Of a stretch of DNA of 53,710 bases, positions 1 through 9,544 are shown piece after piece. Where the stretch lies: positions 1-53,710 of the forward strand of contig CAIRXW010000006.1 in the NCBI GenBank assembly GCA_903882665.1. The letters are read 5' to 3'. Below the pieces are notes generated by a model that was not told where the DNA came from, made no database searches, and saw only the letters and a list, made by a program, of their open reading frames with translations. Positions within the stretch are counted from its first letter, which is position 1. The number at the start of each line of letters is the position of its first letter. The translations under genes were made by a program, and so were the position numbers. Source of the stretch: an uncultured Chlorobiaceae bacterium (GTDB lineage Bacteria; Bacteroidota; Chlorobiia; Chlorobiales; Chlorobiaceae).

Positions 1-136
1 ACCCCTTGAATAGCCTCAAGTGCTACCTTGGCCTTGAAGTCACCGCTGAAATTTTTTCGTGTCCTTTTTGTCATTACTTGCTCCCTTTTGGGGCAAGTTA
101 ACATCTTAAACCGCTGTCTAAAAATCGGGGTCCACT
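1..136 (-). mobile_element. IS3-family insertion sequence, left-edge fragment (OrfA N-terminus and terminal repeat)
   Basis: On the minus strand an ATG at 74 opens a frame reading MTKRTRKNFSGDFKAKVALE and continues off the left edge. This is the characteristic N-terminus of the small OrfA (HTH_Tnp_1) of IS3-family transposases. A purine-rich ribosome binding site (AAAAGGGAGC) precedes it. The sequence at about 115-134, reading TGGACCCCGATTTTTAGACA on the minus strand, fits the outer terminal inverted repeat. Only 24 codons are visible, so completeness of the element and any target duplication cannot be judged. Confidence 0.8.
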
Positions 137-308
137 ATATTCTGATTCGTGTTATTCAGGGCCGACGCATTTGACTTGCAAAACAAGTCAGCGGCGGTAT
201 TCGTAACCCCGGAAAATTTTGGAAAGAGCTGGTGGGATGTTTTTTTTCAATCTACAGTGGCGATCCACTTTTGTCGTCGCCAAGCAGCATGTTAACAGGA
301 GAGTGATA

Positions 309-1034
309 ATGAATAAAAAAATATGGTTAGTGGCAGGCATCGCAGGCATGCTTCTGGGCAATCCTGCTGCCGATGCCAAGGCGGCGATAAGCGTTCAAAT
401 CAACACGGGGAGCAACCCCTCTTTTGTGATCAAGTCAGCGCCGAATTTTATCTATCTGCGTTCCCAGGGATTTTCAGTATCCATCGGAAACCCTTATGAT
501 ATAGTCTATTACGGAGACTATTACTACATATACTACAACTCTCATTGGTACCGTTCTTCCAGTTACCATGGCCCGTGGATTATCATCTTGAACAACAGGC
601 TTCCTTATCAGATAAGAAGGCATCGCTGGGAAGATATCAGAAGGTATCGCGACATTGAGTACCGCCGGTCCGATCGTAATGATAACCAATATCAGCGTAA
701 CGATGACAACAGACGGAAAATTCTGGATCAGCGTAATGAGGCCAACAGTCGTCGAGTTCAGGATCAGCAGAACAAGGCTGTCGAGACCCGCCGAGTTCAG
801 CAGCAGAACAAAGCCGTTGAGATCCGCCGAGTTCAGCCCAAGAACAAGGCACACAATATAAAGCGAGTTCAGGAACAGCCAAAAAAGGGCACCGATAATC
901 AGCGAACCCAGGAAGAGCAGGGTAAGGGTGTCATCAACAACGACAGGCAGGGTAAGGGTGTCAACAGCAACGACAGGCCGGCTAAGGGTGACAACAGCAA
1001 CGACAGGCAGAATAATGGCGGAAAAAGAAACTGA
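309..1034 (+). CDS. Exported protein with Tyr-rich domain and Arg/Gln/Asn-rich repetitive tail
   Basis: A 241-residue protein of unknown function. The ATG at 309 is preferred over an upstream ATG because AACAGGAG lies just before it and because it gives a clean signal peptide (MNKKIWLVAGIAGMLLG, cleavage probably after the Ala-rich stretch near residue 24). Residues about 55-105 are rich in Tyr and Trp (YYGDYYYIYYNSHWYRSS). From about residue 130 the chain is low complexity: repeats of the form RRVQxQNKAVE are followed by three GKGVNSNDRQ-like units. The composition suggests an envelope or extracellular protein with a charged, probably unstructured tail. No enzymatic motif is seen. Confidence 0.75.
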   Translation: MNKKIWLVAGIAGMLLGNPAADAKAAISVQINTGSNPSFVIKSAPNFIYLRSQGFSVSIGNPYDIVYYGDYYYIYYNSHWYRSSSYHGPWIIILNNRLPYQIRRHRWEDIRRYRDIEYRRSDRNDNQYQRNDDNRRKILDQRNEANSRRVQDQQNKAVETRRVQQQNKAVEIRRVQPKNKAHNIKRVQEQPKKGTDNQRTQEEQGKGVINNDRQGKGVNSNDRPAKGDNSNDRQNNGGKRN

Positions 1035-1136
1035 CTGATTTTTTTCTCATGATAAGGCAGGAGGGTGCGGCATAATTATTTCAGCGCCCTCCTGCTGATT
1101 TTTAACTGTTCATCAATAACAAAACGGGAGTCGATT

Positions 1137-1301
1137 ATGAAAAACTATGCGTTATTAATCATGGCTATTGTAGCTCTGGCCGGTTGTTCTACATCGTACA
1201 AGGGTAGTATAAAAGCTCAAAACAATCCGGATGCCTCAAAAAGCGTCAGTTATGTCGCAAGTCAAGGGACAGGTCACTCTGCGGTGCTCATCAACAGATA
1301 A
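1137..1301 (+). CDS. Small lipoprotein
   Basis: A 54-residue ORF starting MKNYALLIMAIVALAGCSTS. The LAGC lipobox predicts lipidation at Cys17, leaving a mature peptide of about 38 residues (KGSIKAQNNPDASKSVSY and so on). ACGGGAG lies upstream of the ATG. It follows the exported protein by about 100 bases and precedes a good hairpin terminator, so it may be the last gene of a short transcription unit. Function is unknown; similar entericidin-size lipoproteins exist in many Gram-negative bacteria, but no specific family is claimed. Confidence 0.7.
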   Translation: MKNYALLIMAIVALAGCSTSYKGSIKAQNNPDASKSVSYVASQGTGHSAVLINR

Positions 1302-1320
1302 GCAAAGCATTGATTTGTTA

Positions 1321-1358
1321 CAAAGCCTCGTGCAACTCGCCGGGGCTTTGTTTTGTTT
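1321..1358 (+). terminator. Rho-independent terminator after small lipoprotein gene
   Basis: The arms CAAAGCC and GGCTTTG (1321-1327 and 1344-1350) pair around a 16-base loop and are followed by TTTTGTTT. The hairpin lies 20 bases past the lipoprotein stop codon. Confidence 0.75.
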
Positions 1359-1488
1359 GTCGATCAATTGTTCTATGCCGATTTTTTGTAAATTTTATCA
1401 CATAAAGCACAAGATTATCAAGCAAAAAGCGTCGAATCACAAAAGCTGTTGTTCAGGATGGTCGTTTACAAAAAGGTAGAAACAGGAC

Positions 1489-2763
1489 ATGTGCATAATG
1501 AGATCAAAAATTTATCTGTTTTTGGGGATGTTTTTTCTCATCCTCGCCTCGCCGTTGCATGCAGAAGAATCGCTGACGTGGCAGCAGTGCGTCAGCGAGG
1601 CCAAAGTAGCGCATCCCGACCTTTCCTCGGCTCTGGCGCTCTTGCAGCAGGCAGAAGCCGAAAAACGCATCACGGGCGGCGCACTTCTTCCCTCGCTCAG
1701 TTTGGGGGCAAGCTCCGTTGAGAGCGGGTCGACAGCCAGAGGGAGCAGCCGCTCCGCATTATACTCCTACTCGCTGACGGCACAGCAGCTTGTGTATGAT
1801 GGGCATAAAACGTCGAACATGGTTGCCAGTACCAGAGAGGCGATCAAGGGTGCACAGTACAATTATAATGTGGTCTCCGCTGATCTCCGTTTTGCCCTTC
1901 GAAGGGCGTTTACGCAATTGCTCAAAGCACAGGAACTTGTCGGTCTTGCCGGTGAGATTGCAGACCGGCGGCAGAAGAATTTCCGCTTGATCAGTTTACG
2001 ATATCAGGGAGGACGGGAGCATATCGGTTCGCTTCGCCAGGCGGAGGCCGATCTGGCCCAGGCGGAGTTTGAGGTTTCACAGGCCAGACGGGGACTGGTT
2101 CTTTCCCAGACAACGCTTGCTTCGGCCCTTGGTCGTGACAGTCACAAGCCGATAAGGGTTCAGGGAGGATTCAATGCCAGTGACCTTTTGACTACAAAGC
2201 CCGATCTTGCCCTTCTTGCAAAAAACAACCCACTCTTCCAGCAGCTCGATACCAAAAGCAAAGCTGCCCGTTTTGATCTTGATACGGAGAGAAATGCTTT
2301 TTCACCAGAACTTTATTTGACTTCGTCGATCGGAAGGCGTGCTGTTGACAGCCTGCCGTTCAAGGCAGTGGACTGGAGTGCGGGGCTCACGATTTCTGTG
2401 CCGATTTATGAGGGAGGGTCAGGCCAGGCAAGGGTTTCCAGGGCGATGGCGGTGTTGAGCCAGAAGAATGGAGAGGAAAAAAGTGGTTATCTCCAGATTT
2501 TCAACGTGCTCGAAGAGAGCTGGAAAAATTATCAGGATGCCCGTCAACTGGTTGTGGTGAAGAAAAAATTTCTTGATGCAGCAATGGAGCGTTCTACCAT
2601 TGCCAATGCGCAATATTCGAATGGTCTTGTTTCGTTCAACGATTGGGTGATTATCGAAAACAATCTTGTGAGTGCAAAAAAGGAGTTTCTCAATGCCGGG
2701 GCAGATCTGCTGATTGCCGAGGCTCAATGGATTCAGGCAAAAGGAGAGGGAATTGATGGGTAG
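1489..2763 (+). CDS. TolC-family outer membrane efflux protein
   Basis: Outer-membrane channel component of a tripartite exporter. The 424-residue chain has an N-terminal signal peptide ending near LHAEES and two OEP-type halves rich in long amphipathic helices. An example is residues about 130-200, with the RYQGG turn and QAEADLAQAEFEVSQARRGL. Two starts are possible: ATG at 1489, or ATG at 1498 (MRSKIYLF), the latter better spaced from the AGGA at 1484-1487. The stop overlaps the start of the MacA-like gene by 8 bases, so the three genes to 5694 form a coupled operon. The family assignment is firm; the export substrate is unknown. Confidence 0.88.
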   Translation: MCIMRSKIYLFLGMFFLILASPLHAEESLTWQQCVSEAKVAHPDLSSALALLQQAEAEKRITGGALLPSLSLGASSVESGSTARGSSRSALYSYSLTAQQLVYDGHKTSNMVASTREAIKGAQYNYNVVSADLRFALRRAFTQLLKAQELVGLAGEIADRRQKNFRLISLRYQGGREHIGSLRQAEADLAQAEFEVSQARRGLVLSQTTLASALGRDSHKPIRVQGGFNASDLLTTKPDLALLAKNNPLFQQLDTKSKAARFDLDTERNAFSPELYLTSSIGRRAVDSLPFKAVDWSAGLTISVPIYEGGSGQARVSRAMAVLSQKNGEEKSGYLQIFNVLEESWKNYQDARQLVVVKKKFLDAAMERSTIANAQYSNGLVSFNDWVIIENNLVSAKKEFLNAGADLLIAEAQWIQAKGEGIDG

Positions 2764-3721
2764 TCGCAAAAAGCTGGTATGGGGTGTTCTGGTTGCATTC
2801 CTGGTTCTCGGAGTCGCCGGGTTCTATTATTTTCGCAACAACAACAGTGCAAAGCAAAGCTTCCAGGAGGTTCATGCTTCAAGAGGCACCATCTCCTCAA
2901 CAGTATCAACGACCGGAGCTGTTGAACCGCAAACCCGCGTAAAAATACAGTCTTCTGTCGGCGGCAGAATTGAGGAGATTCTGGTCGAAGAGGGACAGCT
3001 CGTGAAGAAGGGAGAGGTGCTTGCCATGTTGAGTTCAACCGAACGGGCTGCGCTGCTTGATGCTGCAAAATTACAGGGAAAAAGTGAGCAGGGCTACTGG
3101 CAGAAGGTCTACAAGGAGACCGCTGTTGTTGCGCCAATGGCCGGACAGGTTATTGTGCGCAGCGTCGATCCCGGTAAGACGGTCACCACGAGCGACTCAC
3201 TCTTTGTGCTCTCCGACCGGCTTCTTGTGAAGGCCTACGTCGATGAAACCGATATCGGACGTGTCAAGGTTGGACAGAAAGCCTTGATTGGCCTTGATGC
3301 CTATCCTGAAATCAAGGTGAACGGGGTTGTTGACCATATCTACTACGAGTCACACCTGCAGAATAACGTGAATATCTATAATGTTGATGTTGTTCCTGAC
3401 CGGATTCCTGAAGTGTTCCGTTCCGGCATGAGTGCCAATATTGAGATTATTGTCGAGGAGAAGAGCAATGCGCTGCTTTTGCCGGTCGCGGCAGTGCAGA
3501 GCAGAAACGGCAAAACGGTGGTGTTGCAGCGCCGACGCAGCAAGCCGGACGAGGTTCGCTACCAGTCGGTGCAGACCGGGCTGAAGGATGAAGCGCATAT
3601 CGAGATTCTTGCAGGATTGACGGACAGCGCTGTTGTGCTGCTTCCCGACACCTCTTTTGTTCTTCCAGGGAAAAAAGGCGGTTCAAATCCTTTTATGCCT
3701 CAGCGCAACAGGACACGATGA
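2756..3721 (+). CDS. MacA-like periplasmic adaptor (HlyD/RND membrane fusion protein)
   Basis: Periplasmic adaptor linking the inner-membrane MacB-type transporter to the TolC-type channel. The 321-residue chain starts MGSRKK after AAAGGAGAGGG. It has one N-terminal membrane anchor (residues about 6-26) and a lipoyl-like half with [20 protein letters not shown]. Then come a short helical segment and the second lipoyl half ([20 protein letters not shown]), followed by beta-barrel and membrane-proximal domains. The coiled-coil hairpin is very short, about 25 residues, compared with E. coli MacA. It overlaps its neighbours on both sides by 8 and 4 bases. Confidence 0.88.
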   Translation: MGSRKKLVWGVLVAFLVLGVAGFYYFRNNNSAKQSFQEVHASRGTISSTVSTTGAVEPQTRVKIQSSVGGRIEEILVEEGQLVKKGEVLAMLSSTERAALLDAAKLQGKSEQGYWQKVYKETAVVAPMAGQVIVRSVDPGKTVTTSDSLFVLSDRLLVKAYVDETDIGRVKVGQKALIGLDAYPEIKVNGVVDHIYYESHLQNNVNIYNVDVVPDRIPEVFRSGMSANIEIIVEEKSNALLLPVAAVQSRNGKTVVLQRRRSKPDEVRYQSVQTGLKDEAHIEILAGLTDSAVVLLPDTSFVLPGKKGGSNPFMPQRNRTR

Positions 3722-5694
3722 TGAAACCACTGCTTGAAGTTCGGGATATTCACCGGACATACCAGATCGGTGAAAGCACCGTTCATGCGCTTCGGGGGGT
3801 TTCCCTGACCATAGAGCGGGGTGAGTTTGTTGCCATCATGGGAGCCTCGGGGTCAGGGAAATCTTCTCTGCTTCAGCTTCTTGGACTGCTCGACAATCCC
3901 GACAAGGGAGAGTTCATGATTATGGGCAATAATGTCAACACCTTGACGGAAGATGAGCAGGCCGGGTTGCGCAATAATGTTGCAGGATTTGTTTTTCAGC
4001 AGTTTCATCTGCTCAAGCGTATGACCATTGTCGATAATGTGCGGTTGCCGCATATCTACAGCGGTTTGAAAGGGGACTTTCGTCAGGAGGCGATAGCTCG
4101 GCTGAAGCTGGTAGGACTGGATCATAGAATGAATCATACGCCAAACCAGCTTTCAGGTGGTGAGCAGCAGCGGGTGGCCATCGCGAGGGCGCTGATCCGC
4201 GATCCGCTGATCATCTTTGCTGATGAGCCGACTGGCAATCTCGATTCGAAAAACTCCGCAGAGATCATGAAGATTCTCAAGGGGCTTCATGACGAGGGAA
4301 AGACCGTCATCATGGTTACGCATGAAAACGATATTGCGGCTTATGCGGGGCGGGTCATTATTATGAAAGACGGTCGTATTGTCTCCGATGAACGTCGGGC
4401 GGGGATGCAGCCCTCGGAGGCTGCAGCAGGGGAGATCGGTTTTGAATCAACCATTTCCGCAAAGGGTTCGTTATGGCAGGACGGCCGTTATGCCGGATTT
4501 TTGGCACAGGCCTTTCAGTCCATTCTTGCCAACAAGATGCGCTCTTTTCTTTCTGTACTTGGAATCTTTGTCGGGGTTGCCTCGGTGATTGCCATGATGG
4601 CGCTTGGCGAAGGAGCAAAAGCGGCCATGCAGGAGCAGTTGAAATCCATGGGGTCGAACATGCTCTCCATCAGGGGAGGATCGGCCAAGATTCATGGCGC
4701 GGCTCAAGGGGCTGGCGCCGTTGCACGCTTTACCTTTATAGATGTTGATGATATTGCCTCGCTTCGAACGCTGGTCAAGAATGCGAGCGGAGTTGTCAAT
4801 GGCAACGGCAGGATGGTGTATGGCAACAAAAACTGGAGCTCGCAGTTGACAGGGGTGGGATTTGATTACGGTACCATGCGTGCGGTGGTACCCACAGTGG
4901 GAAGGTGGTTTACCCGTGAAGAGATTCAGACGCGTGAAAAGTTGGCCATTATTGGCGTGACGGTGGTCAAGGAGTTGTTTGGCAGTAGCAATCCGCTGGG
5001 CAAAACCATCAAGATAAACAGAATTAATTTCAAGGTCATCGGAATTGCTCCTGCAAAAGGCTTTTCAGGTCCGCAAGATGAGGATGACGTGGTGATCATA
5101 CCGGTAACGACGGCCATGTACCGGGTGCTCGGTAAGGATTATCTCAGTGGAATTTTTGTCGAAGTCGCTTCGCCCAACTTGATTGAACAAGCCAAAAGCG
5201 GCATCAGTGAGCTGATCCGTAAACGCCATCGGCTGAAAGCGGATGATGACTCCTTCAATATCAGGGATATGACCGAGATCCAGAAGATGCTCAGCAGCAC
5301 CACGCAGACCATGAGTCTCCTGCTCGGTTCCATTGCGGCCATTTCGCTGCTGGTAGGAGGAATCGGCATCATGAATATCATGCTTGTTTCCGTGACCGAA
5401 CGAACCCGCGAAATTGGTTTGCGCAAGGCCATTGGCGCGAGAAAAAACGATATCATGATGCAATTTCTTATTGAATCGGTCGGCATGACTATCAGTGGAG
5501 GCGTCATCGGGGTTCTTGCCGGTATCGGTATCTCCCTGATTCTCGCAACTTATGCTGGCTGGGCGGTTAAAACCCGGTTTGTTTCGGTTTTGCTTGCAAC
5601 AACCTTTTCAGCGCTCACCGGCATTTTTTTCGGCCTTTGGCCTGCAAGAAAAGCTGCGAACCTCAAACCGGTAGAAGCCCTCCGCTATGAATAA
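3718..5694 (+). CDS. macB: MacB-like ABC transporter (ATPase-permease fusion)
   Basis: Inner-membrane ATP-driven component of the TolC-MacA-MacB-type exporter, 658 residues and close to the usual MacB length of about 650. The N-terminal ABC domain carries Walker [10 protein letters not shown] (residues 42-50), signature LSGGEQQR (145-152) and Walker B LIIFADE (164-170). A first transmembrane helix follows at about 275-295, then a MacB periplasmic core domain and three C-terminal helices with the FtsX signature [14 protein letters not shown]. The first ATG overlaps the MacA-like stop. Family members export macrolides, lipoproteins, peptides or siderophores; nothing here identifies the substrate. 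Confidence 0.93.
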   Translation: MMKPLLEVRDIHRTYQIGESTVHALRGVSLTIERGEFVAIMGASGSGKSSLLQLLGLLDNPDKGEFMIMGNNVNTLTEDEQAGLRNNVAGFVFQQFHLLKRMTIVDNVRLPHIYSGLKGDFRQEAIARLKLVGLDHRMNHTPNQLSGGEQQRVAIARALIRDPLIIFADEPTGNLDSKNSAEIMKILKGLHDEGKTVIMVTHENDIAAYAGRVIIMKDGRIVSDERRAGMQPSEAAAGEIGFESTISAKGSLWQDGRYAGFLAQAFQSILANKMRSFLSVLGIFVGVASVIAMMALGEGAKAAMQEQLKSMGSNMLSIRGGSAKIHGAAQGAGAVARFTFIDVDDIASLRTLVKNASGVVNGNGRMVYGNKNWSSQLTGVGFDYGTMRAVVPTVGRWFTREEIQTREKLAIIGVTVVKELFGSSNPLGKTIKINRINFKVIGIAPAKGFSGPQDEDDVVIIPVTTAMYRVLGKDYLSGIFVEVASPNLIEQAKSGISELIRKRHRLKADDDSFNIRDMTEIQKMLSSTTQTMSLLLGSIAAISLLVGGIGIMNIMLVSVTERTREIGLRKAIGARKNDIMMQFLIESVGMTISGGVIGVLAGIGISLILATYAGWAVKTRFVSVLLATTFSALTGIFFGLWPARKAANLKPVEALRYE

Positions 5695-5848
5695 AAATAC
5701 GGGTTAAGGATGAGGGCAAAGCAGAAAACAGGAAAGTTTTGCGCTTCCGTAACATAAGGATGCTCGATTAAAATCCTGGCAAAGTTTATATAGACTGAAA
5801 CGGGGATAACTTTTCTTTTAAAGAGAGTAAAAAAAACCAAAACGAACA

Positions 5849-6211
5849 ATGAACAACGTTAAGCCCTATAAGATCATCATAGAATGGAAAGGTGAGGAAG
5901 ATTTTTATTTCATTTGCGATTACGCTCGTCCTGATATGGAAAAAACCGGGCAGAATCCCCCTGTCAGTAAAGCCAGAACGTTTCCCGTCATGGCACAGGC
6001 GATGGGCAATGTTCTCAGAAAGCTTCGAAAAGAACATATTGCCTTTCCCTTGTTTCTTGTCGCTCTCGCCTTCAATCATCGCAATCTGCTCCATGAAATA
6101 GACCAACTGCTCCATCTTCTTCACCTTCATCTCGAAAAGGAGCAGGTTCCCGGAACCTTTGCCTGCCATATCTCTTCATCAAAACAAGAGCTATCCTCTA
6201 ACCTCGAATAA
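5849..6211 (+). CDS. Hypothetical protein
   Basis: A 120-residue ORF with no recognised domain. The N-terminal half (YKIIIEWKGEEDFYFICDYA) has a credible alternating strand pattern. The C-terminal half is helical and Leu/His-rich. The ribosome binding site is poor. A 127-codon frame overlaps on the opposite strand (5786-6169), so the coding strand is not certain. The plus frame is preferred for its balanced composition. Confidence 0.4.
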   Translation: MNNVKPYKIIIEWKGEEDFYFICDYARPDMEKTGQNPPVSKARTFPVMAQAMGNVLRKLRKEHIAFPLFLVALAFNHRNLLHEIDQLLHLLHLHLEKEQVPGTFACHISSSKQELSSNLE

Positions 6212-6408
6212 AAAGCAGACATTTAACTTTTTTTGCAAAACCTGTCGAAATGCAAGCTGTCCGGAGTTCTGTTAATTATTTGAAAACAACCATAAGAGCA
6301 AAATAGATTTACGCGTCCTCTTCATATATTATTGACAAAATTTACTGGACTGTCATAAAGTATAGATGATATGCAGCAATAAAAACTGTCATAACTTTTC
6401 TTCTGACT

Positions 6409-6570
6409 ATGCATAACAATAGATCACCCTGGCCTGAAACGATCAATGGTGCTGCAGAGCGGATCATTTCGATAATGACCGACAAAGAGAAAAATAAAGT
6501 CTGCTCTATTCCAGAGGGCAAATTGCAGAAACTTCGTTTTGTTCCTGGGATGTACTACCGATATATTTGA
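6409..6570 (+). CDS. Small DUF6794-like protein
   Basis: A 53-codon ORF from ATG 6409 to TGA 6568-6570. The sequence runs from WPETINGAAERIISIMTDKE to a C-terminal LRFVPGMYYRY. This resembles DUF6794 domains, which open with WP-x-T-L-x-x-A and end with a G-M-Y-I-R-N-type motif. It stops at the motif where family members usually continue with a few more residues, so it may be slightly truncated. Function is unknown. The next small ORF begins 57 bases downstream on the same strand. Confidence 0.45.
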   Translation: MHNNRSPWPETINGAAERIISIMTDKEKNKVCSIPEGKLQKLRFVPGMYYRYI

Positions 6571-6627
6571 ACTCTCAATTCCAGATTCAAAAACAAACGG
6601 CTCATTAACAGAAGAAGGCACAAAAAC

Positions 6628-6888
6628 ATGACACTGAGAGAGCTTGTCACTGCTCATGATTCTGACGGCTTCTTTCTTGCTACCGTGGGAAAGGATTTTT
6701 CTTCAAGTGAACCGGATTTTCTTTTTTTTGATGATGATATGAATGAAAAATACGGGGAAACGGAGATGCGGAAACTCAAGACCACCGACTATTTCGATAC
6801 AGCAGTACCAGAAGAGGCGGAATATGCCAGTGACTGGATTATAAAATGCCCGAATGATAACTATTACATGATCAAACTTTTCTTTTAG
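6628..6888 (+). CDS. Small acidic hypothetical protein
   Basis: An 86-residue ORF (MTLRELVTAHDSDGFFLATV and so on), rich in Asp, Glu and Phe, with AGAAGG before the ATG. No family is recognised. Its position just after the DUF6794-like ORF suggests the two may be co-transcribed. Confidence 0.45.
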   Translation: MTLRELVTAHDSDGFFLATVGKDFSSSEPDFLFFDDDMNEKYGETEMRKLKTTDYFDTAVPEEAEYASDWIIKCPNDNYYMIKLFF

Positions 6889-6915
6889 CAAAAGAAACCC
6901 TGACCACCGGAAAAC

Positions 6916-7005
6916 ATGACAAAAACGGAGCACCCCGAAGAGGTCAAGTCAATTCATGAATGGCTTACAAACACGTCGGATACCGTGGTTCCGGGCTTTT
7001 TATGA
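6916..7005 (+). CDS. Possible 29-residue leader ORF coupled to the RodZ-like gene
   Basis: ATG 6916 opens MTKTEHPEEVKSIHEWLTNT and ends at TGA 7003-7005. That stop overlaps the ATG of the RodZ-like gene as ATGA. GGAA precedes the start by a few bases. The four-base overlap is typical of translational coupling, but so short a frame may be chance. Confidence 0.3.
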   Translation: MTKTEHPEEVKSIHEWLTNTSDTVVPGFL

Positions 7006-7691
7006 CAGACACCTTATCGAATAACGACTCACTTGAGTTTTTGGCAAAAGAGCTTAAAAGAGGCCGACTGGAAAAAAAACTTTCTGTAGATGATGTGAGT
7101 CAGTTGACCAGGATTAAAAAACAATACCTGGAACAACTTGAGGATGGGAATTTCGGTTTTCTGCCAAACACCTATGTATATGCCTTTGCAAAGGCATACA
7201 TAAGGGCTATGGAACTCGACTGCAACGAAATTCTTGAACAATGCAAAAAGGATCTCCAATTACACAGTGCACTTAACAAGAATGAGATCATCGAAACAGG
7301 TTCCGGACATAATGAAAAGAACTCGTTGAGCAAGATAAACATCTATAAATCGGAGCTTATGAAGTCCATACTACCGTTAACCATCGGCATGTTTGTCGGC
7401 GTTCTTATAGGCGTCTGCTCCAGTTATAACGACCAGAGTACCAATGTTTCAACTCCTCGCCCGCGAGTTTTAACAGCAAGGCCATCAGTCACTACAGCAG
7501 ACACATCTGCCATAATAAAACACCGTTCAAAGCGCCTTGTAACGTCATCACTGCCGGCAAAACCCTCCCCTGCAGGTCGTCCACACTCGTCTGTGTCTGC
7601 CATTGCTCCTGCCCCCTTGGCCCAACCTGTTTCAGGCACTCAGCATGAGGCAACAACCATAATGAGGCTGTTGCCTGATACTGTACGTTAG
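7002..7691 (+). CDS. RodZ-like membrane-anchored helix-turn-helix protein
   Basis: A 229-residue protein from the ATG at 7002; an in-frame ATG at 6960 would add 14 residues. Residues about 10-80 form an HTH_25 domain of the RodZ type (LAKELKRGRLEKKLSVDDVS, then LPNTYVYAFAKAYIRAMEL). A single membrane helix follows at about 125-145 (ILPLTIGMFVGVLIGVCSS), and then a Pro/Thr/Ser/Ala-rich tail that would lie in the periplasm. RodZ proteins link MreB to cell shape. This copy has no DUF4115-like C-terminal domain and stands alone, so a shape role is only inferred. Confidence 0.7.
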   Translation: MTDTLSNNDSLEFLAKELKRGRLEKKLSVDDVSQLTRIKKQYLEQLEDGNFGFLPNTYVYAFAKAYIRAMELDCNEILEQCKKDLQLHSALNKNEIIETGSGHNEKNSLSKINIYKSELMKSILPLTIGMFVGVLIGVCSSYNDQSTNVSTPRPRVLTARPSVTTADTSAIIKHRSKRLVTSSLPAKPSPAGRPHSSVSAIAPAPLAQPVSGTQHEATTIMRLLPDTVR

Positions 7692-7726
7692 AATCATGAC
7701 GAAGCCCTTTAAGGCAACCGGGATGG

Positions 7727-8779
7727 TTATAAAAAGCAGTTGCCCTTAACATTTAAAGCAGCTCTAACGTGTTCCGCACTAAAAGGTTGAGCGTTCTGTC
7801 CACAAATCAAGTCTCCTCCAACTTTCTTCAGGGAACCCTCAAGTGCAGTTAACTGGTTTCCTGAACAATCGAAATTACCCTTGACCTTTTTGGGAGCGCC
7901 CTCAAGTGTTACGAGCTGATTATCTGAGCAATTAAAATAACCCTTCACTTTTTCAGGAGCCCACTTGAGTGAAATCAATTGATTATTTGAACAATCAAGC
8001 CCGTCAACTTTTTGAGGAGCACCTTTAAGGGATGTCAGTTGATTACCGGAACAATCAAATACCCCGACTTCCTGAGGAGCACCTTTGAGAGAAGTCAACT
8101 GATTTGCTGAACAATCGAAGGTGCAGCGCACTTCAAGAGAGACTCCTTTAAGCGTGGTCAACTGGTTTCCGCTGCAAGAGAAATCTCCCCTGACAACATC
8201 GGGGCTGCCTGCCAGAGACGCAAGTTGGTTGCGGGCACAATCAAAATCACCCTGCACCTTTATTGGCGCACCCTGGAGTGTCACAAGCTTATTATCTGAG
8301 CAGTTATAATCACCACCCACTATCAAAGGGGCCCCCTCAAGTGAGGTGAGCTTGTTTGCTGAACAGTTGAAATCTCCTTCTACTATCTCCAAGCCGCCCG
8401 CGAGAAGGGTATCCGTATTTGTAAGAACCTCCCCTTTGAACACGGTCAACTGATTTCCTGCACATGAAAAATCTCCCATAATGAATGTTGGACAACCCAA
8501 AAGAGAGGGCAGTTGATTGCCTGAACAATCAAAGTCCCCTTTAACCTCCTCAGGACCACCTTCGAGTGAGGTCAACTTGTTCCCTGAGCAGTTGAAATCT
8601 CCTTTAATTTTTTTTGGGCTCCCCTCAAGTGTGGTGAGCTTGTTGCCTGAGCAGTTGAAATCTCCCTTTACCCTCTCCGGACACCCTTCAAGCGAAGTTA
8701 ATCCCTTATTGGAACAATCAATGTCACTTTTTCCATCAAGCTCCCCAATGACATCGGCAAACGTTACTTTTTTACTCAT
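7727..8779 (-). CDS. Cys-ladder leucine-rich-like repeat protein (copy 1)
   Basis: A 350-residue protein built almost wholly of 15 repeats of about 21 residues, pattern CSxNxLTSLxGxPxxVxGxF. It resembles short LRR-like solenoid repeats seen in some phage and bacterial hypothetical proteins. Nearly every repeat carries a Cys at the same position, so a ladder of about 15 Cys is predicted along the solenoid. ATG 8779 is preferred over an upstream in-frame ATG because AACGGAGGTACA precedes it. There is no signal peptide, so it is probably cytoplasmic. It lies 72 bases after phoU on the same strand and may be the last gene of the ppk-pdaD-phoU unit. A 17-repeat paralogue lies at 12649-13836. Confidence 0.85.
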   Translation of the reverse strand: MSKKVTFADVIGELDGKSDIDCSNKGLTSLEGCPERVKGDFNCSGNKLTTLEGSPKKIKGDFNCSGNKLTSLEGGPEEVKGDFDCSGNQLPSLLGCPTFIMGDFSCAGNQLTVFKGEVLTNTDTLLAGGLEIVEGDFNCSANKLTSLEGAPLIVGGDYNCSDNKLVTLQGAPIKVQGDFDCARNQLASLAGSPDVVRGDFSCSGNQLTTLKGVSLEVRCTFDCSANQLTSLKGAPQEVGVFDCSGNQLTSLKGAPQKVDGLDCSNNQLISLKWAPEKVKGYFNCSDNQLVTLEGAPKKVKGNFDCSGNQLTALEGSLKKVGGDLICGQNAQPFSAEHVRAALNVKGNCFL

Positions 8780-8851
8780 TGTACCTCCGTTGAAAAACAA
8801 GTTATCGTCATTTATTAATAACAAATTATTTTCCTGTGATTTTTTACGCAT

Positions 8852-9508
8852 TTAATGTGACGATTCCTTATGGATGACTTCACCTGTCACAAGATAAATG
8901 ACCTCCTGTGCAATTTTTACAGCATGGTCGGCAATATGCTCGATATACCTGGAGATATTCAAGACCGCCATAAGCTGACTCACATCAGCATCCGGGATTT
9001 TTATCAAAGCTGTTGCCTTGTTAACGACTGCGCGGTGCATTGCCTCAATTTCTTTATCAAGATCAGAAAGCTGATCAGCAAGAACCTGCTCTTTTACAGC
9101 AAAGGCCTCAATCGACTTTTTAACCATTTCGGCAGCAAGTACACCCATCTTCTCGAACTCAAAGGATTCGATAATCCCGGGAGTGATATCAAGCATAAGA
9201 TCAAGACTATGAAGAGAAAGATCGCCAATTCGCTCCAGCTCATCATTGATCATGATAATGGCCATTATGGTGCGCAGGTCACTTGCAACCGGATGCTGAA
9301 GGGCGAGAAAAGAGAGGCATCGCTCTTCGAGATCAACTTCTGCCATATCAATTTCATAATCAGCAAGCTTGCTCTGCACTGTACCATGTTCATCATGCTG
9401 TACAACCGCATGCAGTGAAAGCAAAAAATTCTCCAACACTTTATTGGAAAGTTGAACAAGAACTTCAGAAAGTTCTGTTATTTGCGCATGAACGGGCCGT
9501 TCTGACAT
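8852..9508 (-). CDS. phoU: PhoU family phosphate regulator
   Basis: PhoU-type regulator of phosphate uptake and Pho signalling, cytoplasmic and all-helical. The 218-residue length matches the family. Two PhoU repeats are visible, the first with DLRTIMAIIMINDELERIGD and the second with LMAVLNISRYIEHIADHAVK. The metal-binding E/DxxxD-type signatures are in ELERIGD and YIEHIADHA. No pst transporter is present here, but ppk and pdaD lie upstream and a PhoB/PhoR-like pair lies 11 kb away. The 36-base gap to pdaD suggests a shared transcript. Confidence 0.92.
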   Translation of the reverse strand: MSERPVHAQITELSEVLVQLSNKVLENFLLSLHAVVQHDEHGTVQSKLADYEIDMAEVDLEERCLSFLALQHPVASDLRTIMAIIMINDELERIGDLSLHSLDLMLDITPGIIESFEFEKMGVLAAEMVKKSIEAFAVKEQVLADQLSDLDKEIEAMHRAVVNKATALIKIPDADVSQLMAVLNISRYIEHIADHAVKIAQEVIYLVTGEVIHKESSH

Positions 9509-9544
9509 GAGATTTTATAAGGGTTAGTCGAACTTTACAAAAAA

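Noticed and set aside
8870-9418. 182-codon plus-strand ORF
   Set aside because: Opposite phoU. No domain, and the phoU frame is certain.
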